Below are positions 19,201-27,370 of a DNA stretch of 64,000 nucleotides, piece after piece. The notes beneath the pieces were generated by a model. That model was given only the letters and a program-made list of their open reading frames with translations, was not told where the DNA came from and did not search any database. Made by a program: the position numbers and the translations under genes. Source of the stretch: Streptosporangium canum (GTDB lineage: Bacteria; Actinomycetota; Actinomycetes; Streptosporangiales; Streptosporangiaceae); contig NZ_FOQY01000031.1 of NCBI RefSeq assembly GCF_900113865.1, positions 1-64,000 of the forward strand. Direction: 5' to 3'. The stretch's first letter is position 1. Each line of letters starts with the position of its first letter.

Positions 19201-19626
19201 GTGGTGCAGGGAACAGGATCTTTCACCGACCTGGCATGGTTGCTGGACGACCTGGTCGCGCGGGTGGGGGAAGCCGAGCACGGAATCGTCTTCTCCACCG
19301 ACGGCCTGCTGCTGGCGGCGTCGGCGGGGTTCGACCGGGCCGACGCCGAGCACCTGGCCGCCGTGGGGTCGGCGATCCAGAGCCTGGGCCGTGGGGTCAG
19401 CGACCGGGTCGAGGGCGGCGCGGTGCGCCAGACCATCATCGAGATGCGGTCGGCATACCTGATCGTGGCCGCGGCCGGGCAGGGAGCGTGCCTGGCGGTG
19501 CTCTGCACACACGAGGCCGACGTCGGCCTCGTGGCCTATGAGATGGCCATGCTGGTCACCCGGGTCGGCCAGTACCTCACCTCGCCCGCGAGAGCGGATG
19601 CCGCCAGGGATGACGCCCCGCGATGA
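19201..19626 (+). CDS. cvnB: Conservon roadblock/LC7-domain protein (CvnB)
   Basis: A 141-residue protein of the roadblock/LC7 family (FTDLAWLLDDLVARVGEAEHG, FSTDGLLLAAS, RQTIIEM, AYLIVAAAGQGACLAVL). Roadblock proteins bind small GTPases and probably act as modulator or scaffold for CvnD. The GTG at 19201 is preferred over the ATG at 19147 because AGAGGAC precedes it at normal spacing and homologues begin MVQG-like. It overlaps cvnC by 4 nt (ATGA). Confidence 0.87.
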   Translation: MVQGTGSFTDLAWLLDDLVARVGEAEHGIVFSTDGLLLAASAGFDRADAEHLAAVGSAIQSLGRGVSDRVEGGAVRQTIIEMRSAYLIVAAAGQGACLAVLCTHEADVGLVAYEMAMLVTRVGQYLTSPARADAARDDAPR

Positions 19627-20009
19627 GTCCCTTCGAAGAGCACCCCGAGACGCAGTGGGTGGGAGAGGAGGCCGGGCCGATCGTCCGGCCGTACGTCCTC
19701 ACCCGGGGCAGGACCGAACCGACCCGGGGCAGGTTCGACCTCATCACTCTGGCGGTGACCGTCCGCTCCGCCTCCCCAAGGGAGAGCGGCCTCGACCCGG
19801 AGTGCCTGGCCATCGTCCGGTTCTGCCGTCAGCCCCAGTCGGTAGCGGAGATCGCCGCGCACATGAACCTTCCGGCGGGCACCATCCGTGTCCTGCTCAG
19901 CGACCTGCTGGACCAGGGATTCATCGCCCTGCAAGAACCTCATTCGGAGACGGACATGCACGACGAGAGCCTGTACAGGGCGGTGCTCGATGGACTCCGC
20001 GCACTCTAG
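19623..20009 (+). CDS. cvnC: Conservon DUF742 protein (CvnC)
   Basis: A 128-residue DUF742 protein. The N-terminus IVRPYVLTRGRTEP and the winged-helix-like tail (SVAEIAAHMNLPAGTIRVLLSDLLDQGFI) are typical. DUF742 proteins occur almost only in conservons and are thought to be part of the membrane-associated CvnA-D complex; a regulatory DNA- or protein-binding role is inferred from the winged helix. Start overlaps the cvnB stop; its end overlaps the cvnD start by 20 bp. Confidence 0.88.
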   Translation: MSPFEEHPETQWVGEEAGPIVRPYVLTRGRTEPTRGRFDLITLAVTVRSASPRESGLDPECLAIVRFCRQPQSVAEIAAHMNLPAGTIRVLLSDLLDQGFIALQEPHSETDMHDESLYRAVLDGLRAL

Positions 20010-20613
20010 CCGTGACGCCGGGCAGGTCAAGCTGCCCAGGGCGATCAAGATCCTGGTCGCCGGAGGCTTCGGAGCCGGTAAGACCACCCTGGTCGGCACG
20101 GTCTCCGAGATCGAGCCGCTGCGCACCGAGGAGACGTTGACCAACCGGGGCGTCGGGGTCGACGACCTGTCCGGGGTGGAGACCAAGCAGACGACCACGG
20201 TTGCGATGGACTTCGGCCGCATCACCATCGGCGACGACTACCGGCTCTACCTGTTCGGCACCCCGGGACAGGAGCGGTTCTGGTTCCTCTGGGACGAACT
20301 GGCGCTCGGCGCCCTCGGCGCGGTCGTCCTTGCCGACACCCGCAGGCTCGCCGACTGCTTCCCTTCCCTCGACTACTTCGAGCGGCGTGAGACACCGTTC
20401 ATCGTCGCGGTCAACTGCTTCGACGGAGCCCGCCGCTACGACCTCGACGAGGTCCGGCTCGGCCTGACTCTCCACCCGGACATCCCGATCGTGCTGTGCG
20501 ACGCGCGGGAGCGGGAGTCCGGCAAGGAGGTGCTGATCACCCTCGTGGAGCACGCGATGAAGATGCGCCTCGGCACGGCGCCGGCCGCCGGGAACACCGC
20601 GCCGGCGACCTGA
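19990..20613 (+). CDS. cvnD: Conservon small GTPase (CvnD)
   Basis: A 207-residue P-loop GTPase of the conservon family: Walker A GGFGAGKTTLV, switch II LFGTPGQERFWFLWDEL, and an NCFD motif in the NKxD position. It resembles Ras/MglA-like small GTPases and would cycle under control of CvnA/CvnB. The ATG at 19990 lies within the end of cvnC. Conservons often carry a P450 downstream (cvnE); here the only P450 is in the upstream terpene operon. Confidence 0.9.
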   Translation: MDSAHSSRDAGQVKLPRAIKILVAGGFGAGKTTLVGTVSEIEPLRTEETLTNRGVGVDDLSGVETKQTTTVAMDFGRITIGDDYRLYLFGTPGQERFWFLWDELALGALGAVVLADTRRLADCFPSLDYFERRETPFIVAVNCFDGARRYDLDEVRLGLTLHPDIPIVLCDARERESGKEVLITLVEHAMKMRLGTAPAAGNTAPAT

Positions 20614-20619
20614 CGCGCG

Positions 20620-20651
20620 CCCTCCCCGGAGCCCGTGGGCCTTGGGGAGGG
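20620..20651 (+). terminator. Hairpin, probable terminator of the conservon
   Basis: CCCTCCCC (20620-20627) pairs with GGGGAGGG (20644-20651), with an inner GCCC-GT-GGGC stem. It begins 7 bp after the cvnD stop. There is no U-run, as is usual for high-GC actinobacterial terminators. Confidence 0.55.
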
Positions 20652-20788
20652 AGCTGACCGTCTACGGATCATCTCTGCCCCTCAGATAGCTATAAATCAA
20701 CACTTATGGCGCTCCGTCCCCCGGGTGGCCCGTGCCGGGCGTGCCACGATGACGGCGATCACGAGGAGTTCATCACGGGGAGAGATCC

Positions 20789-20875
20789 ATGTGTGACGAT
20801 CCGGCCATGCCCCCCGCCGTGGCGCGGGCCCTGGAGGAGTACCGGGCGCTGCTCGCCGAACACGGGGTCACCTGA
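20789..20875 (+). CDS. Possible 28-residue small ORF
   Basis: An ORF of 28 codons plus stop, preceded by GGGGAGAG at good spacing. The peptide is helical and charged (VARALEEYRALLAEHG). It ends where an 11-nt palindrome CACCTGAGGTG begins and lies just upstream of a decayed gene. It may be a true small protein, or the surviving start of a gene whose remainder is lost. I do not recognise it. Confidence 0.3.
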   Translation: MCDDPAMPPAVARALEEYRALLAEHGVT

Positions 20876-20905
20876 GGTGAGGACCCCATCCCCTACGTCA
20901 GGTCC

Positions 20906-21533
20906 ATGACCACCGACGAGCCGGTCACCGTGCTGGTGGACGGCCGGGCGCACGAGATCGGCCCGCGCGGCGCGCGCCTCATCAAGATCACCAGCGGGAG
21001 CGAGGTGATCGCCGACGGCGGCCATGCAGCACGGCGAGGACCTGCACGTGCTCAACCTGGTCGCCGGGAACGTCTCCTCGGCGCGCGTCTACGACTCCGA
21101 GGCGCTGGCGCACTGGGCCGGCCGGGACCTCTCACCGGGAGAGCGGGTCACGGTCACCGCGAGATCGATCGGCCCCGAGGTGGAGAGGCTGGAGATCCGC
21201 ACCGCCGACGGCGTCCTGGCCGAGGGGCCGCCCGCCGAGCTGACCTGCGAGCTGGTCGTCGGCGACCCCGCCTACGTCGTCGCCCTGGCCGTCGGCGGGC
21301 CGCACGAGCGCGCCTTCACCGGCGGCGCCTACGCCCACACCAGCCCGGTCTACCTCGACGTCGCCGGCCGCCACGTGGCCAGGGAGCAGGACGTCCGCTG
21401 GTGCCTGGAGTGGCTGGACGGCATGGAGACGCTGCTCCGCAGTCAGGGCACGTTCGAGACCGCCGGGCAGCTCGGCGACCATCTGGAGCTGATCGGGCGG
21501 GCCCGGGAGGTCTACCGCGCCCGGCTGGGCTGA
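20906..21533 (+). pseudogene. Remnant of a CehA/McbA-type PHP metallohydrolase
   Basis: Two frames are needed to read this gene. The first piece (20906 to about 21020) continues in another frame from about 21024, so there is a frameshift. The second piece has GEDLHVLNLVAGNVSSARVY, which I recognise from the N-terminal half of CehA/McbA-family metallohydrolases, then runs into their C-terminal region (AYAHTSPVYLDVAGR, VRWCLEWLDGMETLL, LIGRAREVYRARLG). The central PHP catalytic domain with its metal histidines is missing. So both a frameshift and a large internal deletion inactivated it. Identification is by motif memory and needs alignment. Confidence 0.55.
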
Positions 21534-21626
21534 CGGCCGGCGGCCCCGGACCTAAACTGCGGTTCATGTCCGAGCAGGGGCGGCCGGCATGCCGGCATCC
21601 GCGATGACCGCCAGGGAGCCGACCAG

Positions 21627-22058
21627 ATGATCACCAAGGAACTGACCATCGGCGAGCTGTCCGAGCGCAGCGGCGTGGCCGCCTCCGCGCTGCGCTTCTA
21701 CGAGCGGGAAGGGCTCATCCACAGCCGGCGCACCACGGGCAACCAGCGCCGCTACCACCGCACCACTCTCCGCCGGGTCGCGTTCATCCGCGCCTCGCAG
21801 AGCGTCGGCATGCCGCTGTCGGTGATCGGGGAGGTGCTGGGCTTCCTGCCGGCTGACGTCCCGCCCAGCCGCGAGTTCTGGGTCCGTGCCTCCGAGTGCT
21901 GGAGCAGGGAGATCAACGCCCGCATCGAGAAGATGGAACGGATGCGCGACCGCTTCACCGAGTGCATCGGCTGCGGCTGCCTGTCGTTCGAGCAGTGCGC
22001 GCTGGTCAACCCCGGCGACGAGCTCGCCGGCCAGGGGCCGGGGGCCCGGCGTCTCTGA
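21627..22058 (+). CDS. soxR: Redox-sensitive MerR-family activator SoxR
   Basis: A 143-residue MerR-family sensor. The winged helix begins ELTIGELSERSGVAASALRFY; after the dimerisation coiled coil comes the [2Fe-2S] cluster motif CIGCGCLSFEQC and the conserved VNPGDEL. Oxidation of the cluster by redox-cycling compounds activates the protein. The last residues (GPGARRL) are encoded by the first unit of a GC-rich tandem repeat that fills the downstream gap, so the C-terminus has probably been altered by repeat expansion. No obvious SoxR box was found next to the gene. Confidence 0.92.
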   Translation: MITKELTIGELSERSGVAASALRFYEREGLIHSRRTTGNQRRYHRTTLRRVAFIRASQSVGMPLSVIGEVLGFLPADVPPSREFWVRASECWSREINARIEKMERMRDRFTECIGCGCLSFEQCALVNPGDELAGQGPGARRL

Positions 22059-22160
22059 GAAGCGGCCGGGGCCGGGGGCCCGGCGTCTCTGAGAAGGGAC
22101 CGGGGGCGAGGCCGGTGTCTGTGAGAACCGGCCGGGGCAGGGGGCGGCGTCTCTGAGAAG
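22034..22160. repeat. GC-rich minisatellite, four units
   Basis: The core GTCTCTGAGAAG occurs at 22051, 22085 and 22149 and, slightly changed, at 22117, each after a stretch of the type GGCCGGGGGCCCGGC. Spacing is 34, 32 and 32 nt. The array covers the last codons of soxR and the whole gap up to the next gene. Each core contains the small palindrome TCTC-T-GAGA. Confidence 0.85.
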
Positions 22161-22168
22161 ATCGTCCG

Positions 22169-22762
22169 ATGGACGCGAAAACGGTTCTCCAGACGGCGGA
22201 CGAATGCCGGGCCTTCCTCGAATCAGGGCTCGGCCGTGACTGGGAGAAGGGGATCCCCGGGATGGAGTGGACCGTCGCCCAGGCGGTCGCGCACATCTCC
22301 GACACCCTCCTGTGGTACGCCACGGACTTCGCCGCGGGGCAGCGCGAACTCAGCACGATGGATCTGCGGGTGCGGCCGGAGAGCCCCCCGGCGGACCTGG
22401 CCGCCACCCTCGGGACCTTCGCCACGGTCGTGGCCAGGGTCGTCCAGGGCGCCCCGGCCGGGGCCCGGGGCTGGCATCCGTACGGCATGGCCGACGCCTC
22501 CGGGTTCGCGGGCATGTCCTGCGACGAGATGCTGATGCACACCTATGACGCCTCCCTGGGTCTGGAGCTGCCGTTCACCCCGTCCGCCGGGCTGAGCGAG
22601 GCGACCCTGCGCCGCCTGTTCCCCTGGGCGCCGCACGACACCGATCCATGGCGGACGCTGCTGTGGGCCAACGGCCGCGCGGACCTCCCCGGCCATCCCC
22701 GCCAGCGCGAATGGCGCTGGCACTGCGCCCCGCTGGAGGAATGGGACGGCGCGGCCCCCTGA
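22169..22762 (+). CDS. DinB-superfamily protein, mycothiol-dependent maleylpyruvate isomerase-like
   Basis: A 197-residue four-helix-bundle protein of the DinB/MDMPI superfamily. The N-terminal half shows GMEWTVAQAVAHISDTLLWY, and a later helix has SCDEMLMHTYDASLGL; these hold the metal histidines (HISD, HTYD). In actinobacteria such proteins are mycothiol- or metal-dependent enzymes, or stress proteins of unknown substrate. It directly follows the soxR repeat array, so co-transcription with soxR is possible but not shown. Confidence 0.72.
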   Translation: MDAKTVLQTADECRAFLESGLGRDWEKGIPGMEWTVAQAVAHISDTLLWYATDFAAGQRELSTMDLRVRPESPPADLAATLGTFATVVARVVQGAPAGARGWHPYGMADASGFAGMSCDEMLMHTYDASLGLELPFTPSAGLSEATLRRLFPWAPHDTDPWRTLLWANGRADLPGHPRQREWRWHCAPLEEWDGAAP

Positions 22763-22787
22763 GGCGCCGGCCGCCGCGGTCGCTACT

Positions 22788-23225
22788 GTGAACTGCGTGA
22801 TTCACCGAACGTGGTTGGCCGTCCTGCTGCTGGTGGCGCTCGTCGCGGGGTGCGGCGCCGGATCCGCCGTCTCCGACCTGGGCCTGATCGTCCACGGGGG
22901 AGTCGGCAGGACAGCGGACGTCCGGCTCACCCCGGGCCAGCGGTTCTCGCTCGCCGTGGACGAGGACGCCTCCGCCGGAGACAGCTGGCTGATGCCCGAC
23001 CTGCCGGACGTCATGGTGGCCTCGTTCATCAGCGAGGAGTACCGGGCCGCCTCCGAGAAGCCGGGCGCGGGCGGGATCCGCTACTTCGTCTTCAACGCCA
23101 AGCGTCCCGGCACGACCACCGTCACGATCTCCAACTGCCGGCGCTGCCCGGCCGATCGGGTGCCCGCCGACGAGCAGAGCAGGCGCGCCTCGGGTGAGGC
23201 GATCTTCCGGATCACCGTCGCCTGA
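22788..23225 (+). CDS. Putative lipoprotein with chagasin-like (I42) inhibitor fold
   Basis: A 145-residue exported protein (136-142 if a downstream start is used). It has a hydrophobic N-terminus with lipobox LVALVAGC. The mature part resembles chagasin-type cysteine peptidase inhibitors: ASAGDSWLM in the place of the NPTTGYxW loop and GAGGIRYFVFNAKRPGTTTV in the place of the GxGG loop and strand. The first loop is degenerate, so inhibitor activity is uncertain. A GTG at 22797 is an alternative start. Confidence 0.6.
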   Translation: MNCVIHRTWLAVLLLVALVAGCGAGSAVSDLGLIVHGGVGRTADVRLTPGQRFSLAVDEDASAGDSWLMPDLPDVMVASFISEEYRAASEKPGAGGIRYFVFNAKRPGTTTVTISNCRRCPADRVPADEQSRRASGEAIFRITVA

Positions 23226-23320
23226 GCCGCGCGCCGCCGGGGCGGTCCGGGTGGATGGTCCGGGGCGGGCGGTCCGGGGTGGGTGGCCCGTGCCTCGCCG
23301 AGGATGCGAGGCTGATGCCC

Positions 23321-24151
23321 ATGAATCGGTTGTCTCAGGTTGATCTGTCGCAGAGGCTGCACAAAAGGGAGGCGGCCGAGCGGCTCGACGCCGCCCTGGA
23401 CCGTCTGCTGCGCCTGCGGCTCGTGCTGGGCGGGCAGGTCGGGGAGAAGCGCATCGGCCCTCCGCTCTGCGCGGTGTTCGAGGGCTGGGACGCCTCGGGC
23501 AAAGGAGGGGCCATCAAGCGGCTGGTGCGCCCGCTCGACCCGCGGCACGTGCGGGTCGCGCAGTTCGCGGCGCCCACCTACGACGAGAAGCGGCATCACT
23601 TCCTGTGGCGGTTCTGGCCCGTCCTGCCCGGCTGGGGCGGCATGGCCGTGCTCGACCGTTCCTGGTACGGGCGGGTGCTGGTGGAGCGCGTGGAGGGCTT
23701 CGCCACCGAGGAGCAGTGGTCGCGGGCCTACGGCGAGATCGTGGAGTTCGAGCGGACCCTCGTCGCGGAGGGCATGATCATGGTCAAGTTCTGGATGCAC
23801 GTCTCCGAGGAGGAGCAGTTGCGGCGCTTCCGGGATCGGGCGGCCGATCCCCTGCGGGCCTGGAAGCTCACCGACGAGGACTGGCGCAACCGCGACAAGC
23901 GCCCGCAGTACGAGGCCGCGGTGGAGGACATGCTCACCCGCACCGACCATCCGAAGGCGCCCTGGCACGTGGTGGCGGGAGACGACAAGCGGCTGGCCCG
24001 CGTCACGGTCGTGGAGACGGTCTGCGCCGCGGTCGAGGCCGAGCTGCGGGTCCGGGGGTACGATCTGGGCGATCCGGGCGATCCGGGCGACCTGGCCGCT
24101 CCGGGCGACCTGGGCGATCCCGTCGACGTCCCGGCCCGGATGCCCCGGTAG
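23321..24151 (+). CDS. ppk2: Polyphosphate kinase 2 family protein
   Basis: A 276-residue PPK2 enzyme, which uses polyphosphate to phosphorylate nucleotides. It has Walker A EGWDASGKGGAIKRL, Walker B DRSWYGRVLVERVEGF and the lid arginines in EEQLRRFRDRAADPLRAWKL. The ATG at 23321 has GAGG 9 nt upstream. The C-terminus ends in a short repeat GDPGDPGDLAAPGDLGDP encoded by tandem 9-nt units, an extension outside the conserved domain. The nucleotide acceptor (AMP, ADP or GDP) cannot be settled here. Confidence 0.9.
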   Translation: MNRLSQVDLSQRLHKREAAERLDAALDRLLRLRLVLGGQVGEKRIGPPLCAVFEGWDASGKGGAIKRLVRPLDPRHVRVAQFAAPTYDEKRHHFLWRFWPVLPGWGGMAVLDRSWYGRVLVERVEGFATEEQWSRAYGEIVEFERTLVAEGMIMVKFWMHVSEEEQLRRFRDRAADPLRAWKLTDEDWRNRDKRPQYEAAVEDMLTRTDHPKAPWHVVAGDDKRLARVTVVETVCAAVEAELRVRGYDLGDPGDPGDLAAPGDLGDPVDVPARMPR

Positions 24152-24308
24152 CCGGCGGCGAGCCGTTTCTCGTTCATTTCACCCAATTTCTGTAAATAGC
24201 CTCTCTTGTTGGAATTATGGGAGGACAAGAAATCGCGCGTGCGCCGGATATCGGGGTATGCGACAGAATCAAGTGGTTGTTCACTCGTCATTGGGAAAGG
24301 TGGAGCGC

Positions 24309-25748
24309 ATGCGGTGGAGGTCGAGGCTCGGCAGGCTGGACCGGCGGCTGTTCGCCACGGTGGCGGACGCCCGGCTCCCCGGTCTCGAACGCCTCGTGCC
24401 CGCCCTGTCGCGCGCGGCCGACAACTCGTTGCTCTGGGCCGGTCTCGCCGGGACGCTGGCGGTCAGCGGGCAGCGGCCGCTGCGCCGCGCCGCGACCCGC
24501 GGGCTGCTGGCGATCAGCCTGGCCAGCCCCCTGGTGAACCTGGTCGGCAAGCAGCTCTTCGGCCGGACCCGGCCGTCGCTGGACGGCCTCCCGCTGGCGC
24601 GGATGATCAAAGTGCCCGCGTCGGCCTCGTTCCCGTCCGGCCACTCCGCCTCGGCCGCCGCGTTCGCCACCGCCGTGGCCATGGAGGCCCCCGTCGCGGT
24701 CGCGCTCCCCGTCGCGCTGCTCGCGGCGGCGGTCTGCTTCTCCCGCGTCTACACCGGCGTGCACTACCCCGGTGACGTCCTGGCGGGGGCCGCGATCGGC
24801 GTGGCGACCGGGCTGGGCACCCGGCGGCTCTGGCCGGAGGCCGTGACGGGCGCGCCGCGCGTGGTCACCGCGCCGCCGATGCCCGGTCACGACCCCGACG
24901 GCCGGGGCGTGGTGGCCGTGATCAACCCCGTGGCGGGCGGCGAGCCGTCCATGGCCGCGACGGTGCGGGCCGCGCTGCCCGGGGCCGAGGTGGTCGAGGC
25001 GGACGGGCGGGACATGGCGGAGCTGATGAGCGAGGCCGCCGCCCGCGCCCGGGTGCTCGCGGTCGCGGGCGGCGACGGCACGGTCAACCTCGGGGCGCAG
25101 GCCGCGCTGGAGCACCGCAGGCCGCTGCTGGTCATCCCGGCGGGCACGCTCGACCACTTCGCCGGGGCGTTGGGCCTGGACGGTCCCGAGGAGGCGATGA
25201 CCGCCTACCGGTCGGGCGAGGTGGTCGCGGTGGACGTGGGGGAGGTGGCCGGCCGGGTCTTCCTCAACAACGCCAGCCTCGGCGTCTATCCGGAGCTCGT
25301 CGACCGGCGTGAGTCCATCGAGCGGCGCGTCGGCAAGTGGCCCGCGCTGCTGTGGGCCCTGAGCCGCGTGCTGCGCACCGCCGAGCCCGAGAAGGTGGTC
25401 GTCGACGGCGTCCCCCGGCGGGTCTGGCTGCTGTTCGTCGGCAACTGCCACTACGACTCGCGCGGAGCCGCGCCCCGCCTGAGGCGGCGGCTGGAGGACG
25501 GGCTGCTGGACGTCCGGCTGCTGACCGCCGCCTCCCGGCTGCCCCGGCTGCGCGCGCTCACCAGCGTGCTGCTGGGCGGGCTCGGCCTCTCCCGGCACTA
25601 CCAGCAGTGGCAGGCCGACACGCTGAAGGTCTCCTCGCCCTCCGGAGTGGTACGGCTGGCGCGCGACGGCGAGACGTTCACCGTGACGGGAGACGTGGAG
25701 TTCACCAAACGGCCCCGCTCCCTGCTCGTGGTCCGCCCGGCGGATTAG
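24309..25748 (+). CDS. PAP2 phosphatase / diacylglycerol kinase-like fusion
   Basis: A 479-residue two-domain protein. Residues 50-185 carry the PAP2 motifs KQLFGRTRPS, PSGHSAS and SRVYTGVHYPGDV with several membrane helices; residues 200-470 are a DAGK-type lipid kinase with GGDGTVN and the PAGTLDHFA loop. One half removes and the other adds a phosphate on a lipid, so the protein probably handles membrane lipid turnover. The ATG at 24309 after AAAGGTGGAG is preferred over the ATG at 24258. The 157-bp upstream gap is AT-rich and probably holds the promoter. Confidence 0.88.
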   Translation: MRWRSRLGRLDRRLFATVADARLPGLERLVPALSRAADNSLLWAGLAGTLAVSGQRPLRRAATRGLLAISLASPLVNLVGKQLFGRTRPSLDGLPLARMIKVPASASFPSGHSASAAAFATAVAMEAPVAVALPVALLAAAVCFSRVYTGVHYPGDVLAGAAIGVATGLGTRRLWPEAVTGAPRVVTAPPMPGHDPDGRGVVAVINPVAGGEPSMAATVRAALPGAEVVEADGRDMAELMSEAAARARVLAVAGGDGTVNLGAQAALEHRRPLLVIPAGTLDHFAGALGLDGPEEAMTAYRSGEVVAVDVGEVAGRVFLNNASLGVYPELVDRRESIERRVGKWPALLWALSRVLRTAEPEKVVVDGVPRRVWLLFVGNCHYDSRGAAPRLRRRLEDGLLDVRLLTAASRLPRLRALTSVLLGGLGLSRHYQQWQADTLKVSSPSGVVRLARDGETFTVTGDVEFTKRPRSLLVVRPAD

Positions 25749-25998
25749 GCCGTCCGCGCCGAGGCCGGGCCGTCCGCTCGGCGGGGGAGAGGCGGAATGG
25801 AATCGCTTTCACCGGCATGTGCGCCCGCGCAGTCTCTCGTATCTCGATAAATTACGACACGTTTATGAGAGCCATTTCATATCGCTTTCCGTGCTGTTCC
25901 TGCGGGGGCCGGACGTCCCGCCGCCGACCGGGTGACGATTCGGAGAAAGGGCGATTCCCCGTTGACGTGTCGTGATCGATCCGGCGATAGTGGGGCAG

Positions 25999-26979
25999 GT
26001 GACTACCCCCCGTCTGCTGTCCTGTGCCGTGGTCACCGTGCTGGCCCTGACCGCCTGCACCTCCGGCACCTCCAGTGATCCCGTGGTCGGCTCGGCCACC
26101 GCGGGCGGTGTCGTGGGGACGGTGGGCGGCGGAGGGACGGGCGCGCCCTCCAGCGGCACGCCCACCCCCACGGGCCTGACCCCCGAGGCCTACCGGGCCG
26201 AGCTCGACAAGGCGCGCGGCCCGATCAGGGAGGCGCTCAAGAAGCTGGACGCGACCGGCGGCAAGGGGCTCGACGAGCGGCTGGAGAAGACGGTCGCCTC
26301 GATGGAGGAGGCGGTCGCCGGGCTGGAGGCCCTGGTCCCGCCGCCCGAGGTGAGCACCGCGCACGGCGACTACGCGGGAGCGCTGCGCAGGCTCGTGGCC
26401 GCGCTGTCCGCGGCGCAGGAGGACGTGCGGGCACAGGAGGTCTGCACCGGGCCCGCCGTGCTGACCGGGGTTCATGAGGACGGGCGGCTGTCGCCCGTCC
26501 GCGACAGCGGGAACGCGCTGGCCGACCTGGGCGACTACCGCGCCGACGTCGTCCCGGTGAAGGTCGGCAAGGAGCGGTCCCGCCGCCTGTCCAACGGCAA
26601 GTACATCAACTCCGAGGGCCGTCCCGGGCGGGCCTACCTCGAACTGAAGAACGGCAACAGCCGGGACGCGGTCGTGGTGCTGGTGCGCGGCAAGAAGAAG
26701 GCGATCCGCGTCTACGTCCGCAAGAAGTCGAAGTTCAGGATCCAGGGCGTGCGCGACGGAAACTACAAGGTCTACTACACCCTGGGCACCGACTGGGACT
26801 CCAGGGCCCGCAGCTTCACCCGGTCGTGCGACTTCGAGCAGTTCGGCAAGTCCGTGCGCTTCAGGACGGTCCGCACCTCGACCCAGATCCGCTGGACCGA
26901 CTGGACCATCACACTGAACGCCGTCAAGGGCGGCACCGTGCGGCCCAAGCGCATCAAGCCCGGCGAATTCCCCGGCTGA
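25999..26979 (+). CDS. Putative secreted lipoprotein of unknown function
   Basis: A protein of about 326 residues with a lipobox LALTAC; the mature part starts with a Gly/Thr/Pro-rich stretch. Residues 70-160 look like an all-helical module (AYRAELDKARGPIREALKKL, ERLEKTVASMEEAVAGLEAL), and residues 190-320 a basic beta-rich domain with many lysines. I do not recognise either domain. GTG starts at 25972, 25990 and 25999 are possible; the last puts the signal peptide at a normal distance. It converges on the zinc-ribbon gene, with a strong hairpin between. Confidence 0.6.
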   Translation: MTTPRLLSCAVVTVLALTACTSGTSSDPVVGSATAGGVVGTVGGGGTGAPSSGTPTPTGLTPEAYRAELDKARGPIREALKKLDATGGKGLDERLEKTVASMEEAVAGLEALVPPPEVSTAHGDYAGALRRLVAALSAAQEDVRAQEVCTGPAVLTGVHEDGRLSPVRDSGNALADLGDYRADVVPVKVGKERSRRLSNGKYINSEGRPGRAYLELKNGNSRDAVVVLVRGKKKAIRVYVRKKSKFRIQGVRDGNYKVYYTLGTDWDSRARSFTRSCDFEQFGKSVRFRTVRTSTQIRWTDWTITLNAVKGGTVRPKRIKPGEFPG

Positions 26980-27000
26980 TCCCCCGGCCGCAGACGCGAA

Positions 27001-27029
27001 GACCGCGATCCCGTGACGGGATCGCGGTC
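27001..27029. terminator. Bidirectional terminator hairpin
   Basis: GACCGCGATCCCG, loop TGA, CGGGATCGCGGTC: a perfect 13-bp stem between two convergent genes, 22 bp after one stop and 20 bp from the other. Confidence 0.85.
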
Positions 27030-27048
27030 TCGGTGCCACCTGATCGGA

Positions 27049-27324
27049 TCAGGTGGAGAAGAGCATCCCCACCCAGCTGCGCTGGCGGTGGTGGCCGTAG
27101 TGGCCGCCGTGGTGCGGCGCGCCCCAGGCGGGGGCGCCGTGCACCGGGGGCGGAGGAGGCGGCGGCGGCGCGGCATGCGACTGAGACCACTGGCTCTCCA
27201 TGCGAGTCAGCGTCTCCAGCTCGCCATAGTCCAGGAAGATCCCGCGACAGCCATCACACTGGTCGATATGGACGCCATTGCGCTCATAAGTGCGCATTGC
27301 GCCGCGACACTTCGGGCACTGCAT
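27049..27324 (-). CDS. Small zinc-ribbon protein (zf-TFIIB family)
   Basis: A 91-residue protein. It opens with a TFIIB-like zinc ribbon MQCPKCRGAMRTYERNGV followed by QCDGCRGIFLDYGELETL, with two CxxC knuckles. The tail is a run of eight prolines and a Gly/His-rich segment (HHGGHYGHH) that may bind metal. The ATG at 27324 has a near-consensus AAGGAGAT upstream, so the longer frame to 27414 is not used. Function unknown. Confidence 0.85.
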   Translation of the reverse strand: MQCPKCRGAMRTYERNGVHIDQCDGCRGIFLDYGELETLTRMESQWSQSHAAPPPPPPPPVHGAPAWGAPHHGGHYGHHRQRSWVGMLFST

Positions 27325-27370
27325 CTGGCTGATCTCCTTGTCCTTGGCATTCCCTTGACGTAACCACAAC

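Noticed and set aside
20869-20879. CACCTGAGGTG palindrome as a SoxR box
   Set aside because: Too short and unlike the known actinobacterial SoxR box; it lies next to a decayed gene, so I give it no role.
24061-24130. Short GGCGATCCG repeats at the ppk2 end as a regulatory or CRISPR-like array
   Set aside because: They are in-frame 9-nt units coding for GDP-rich residues at the protein C-terminus; far too short and few for a CRISPR array.
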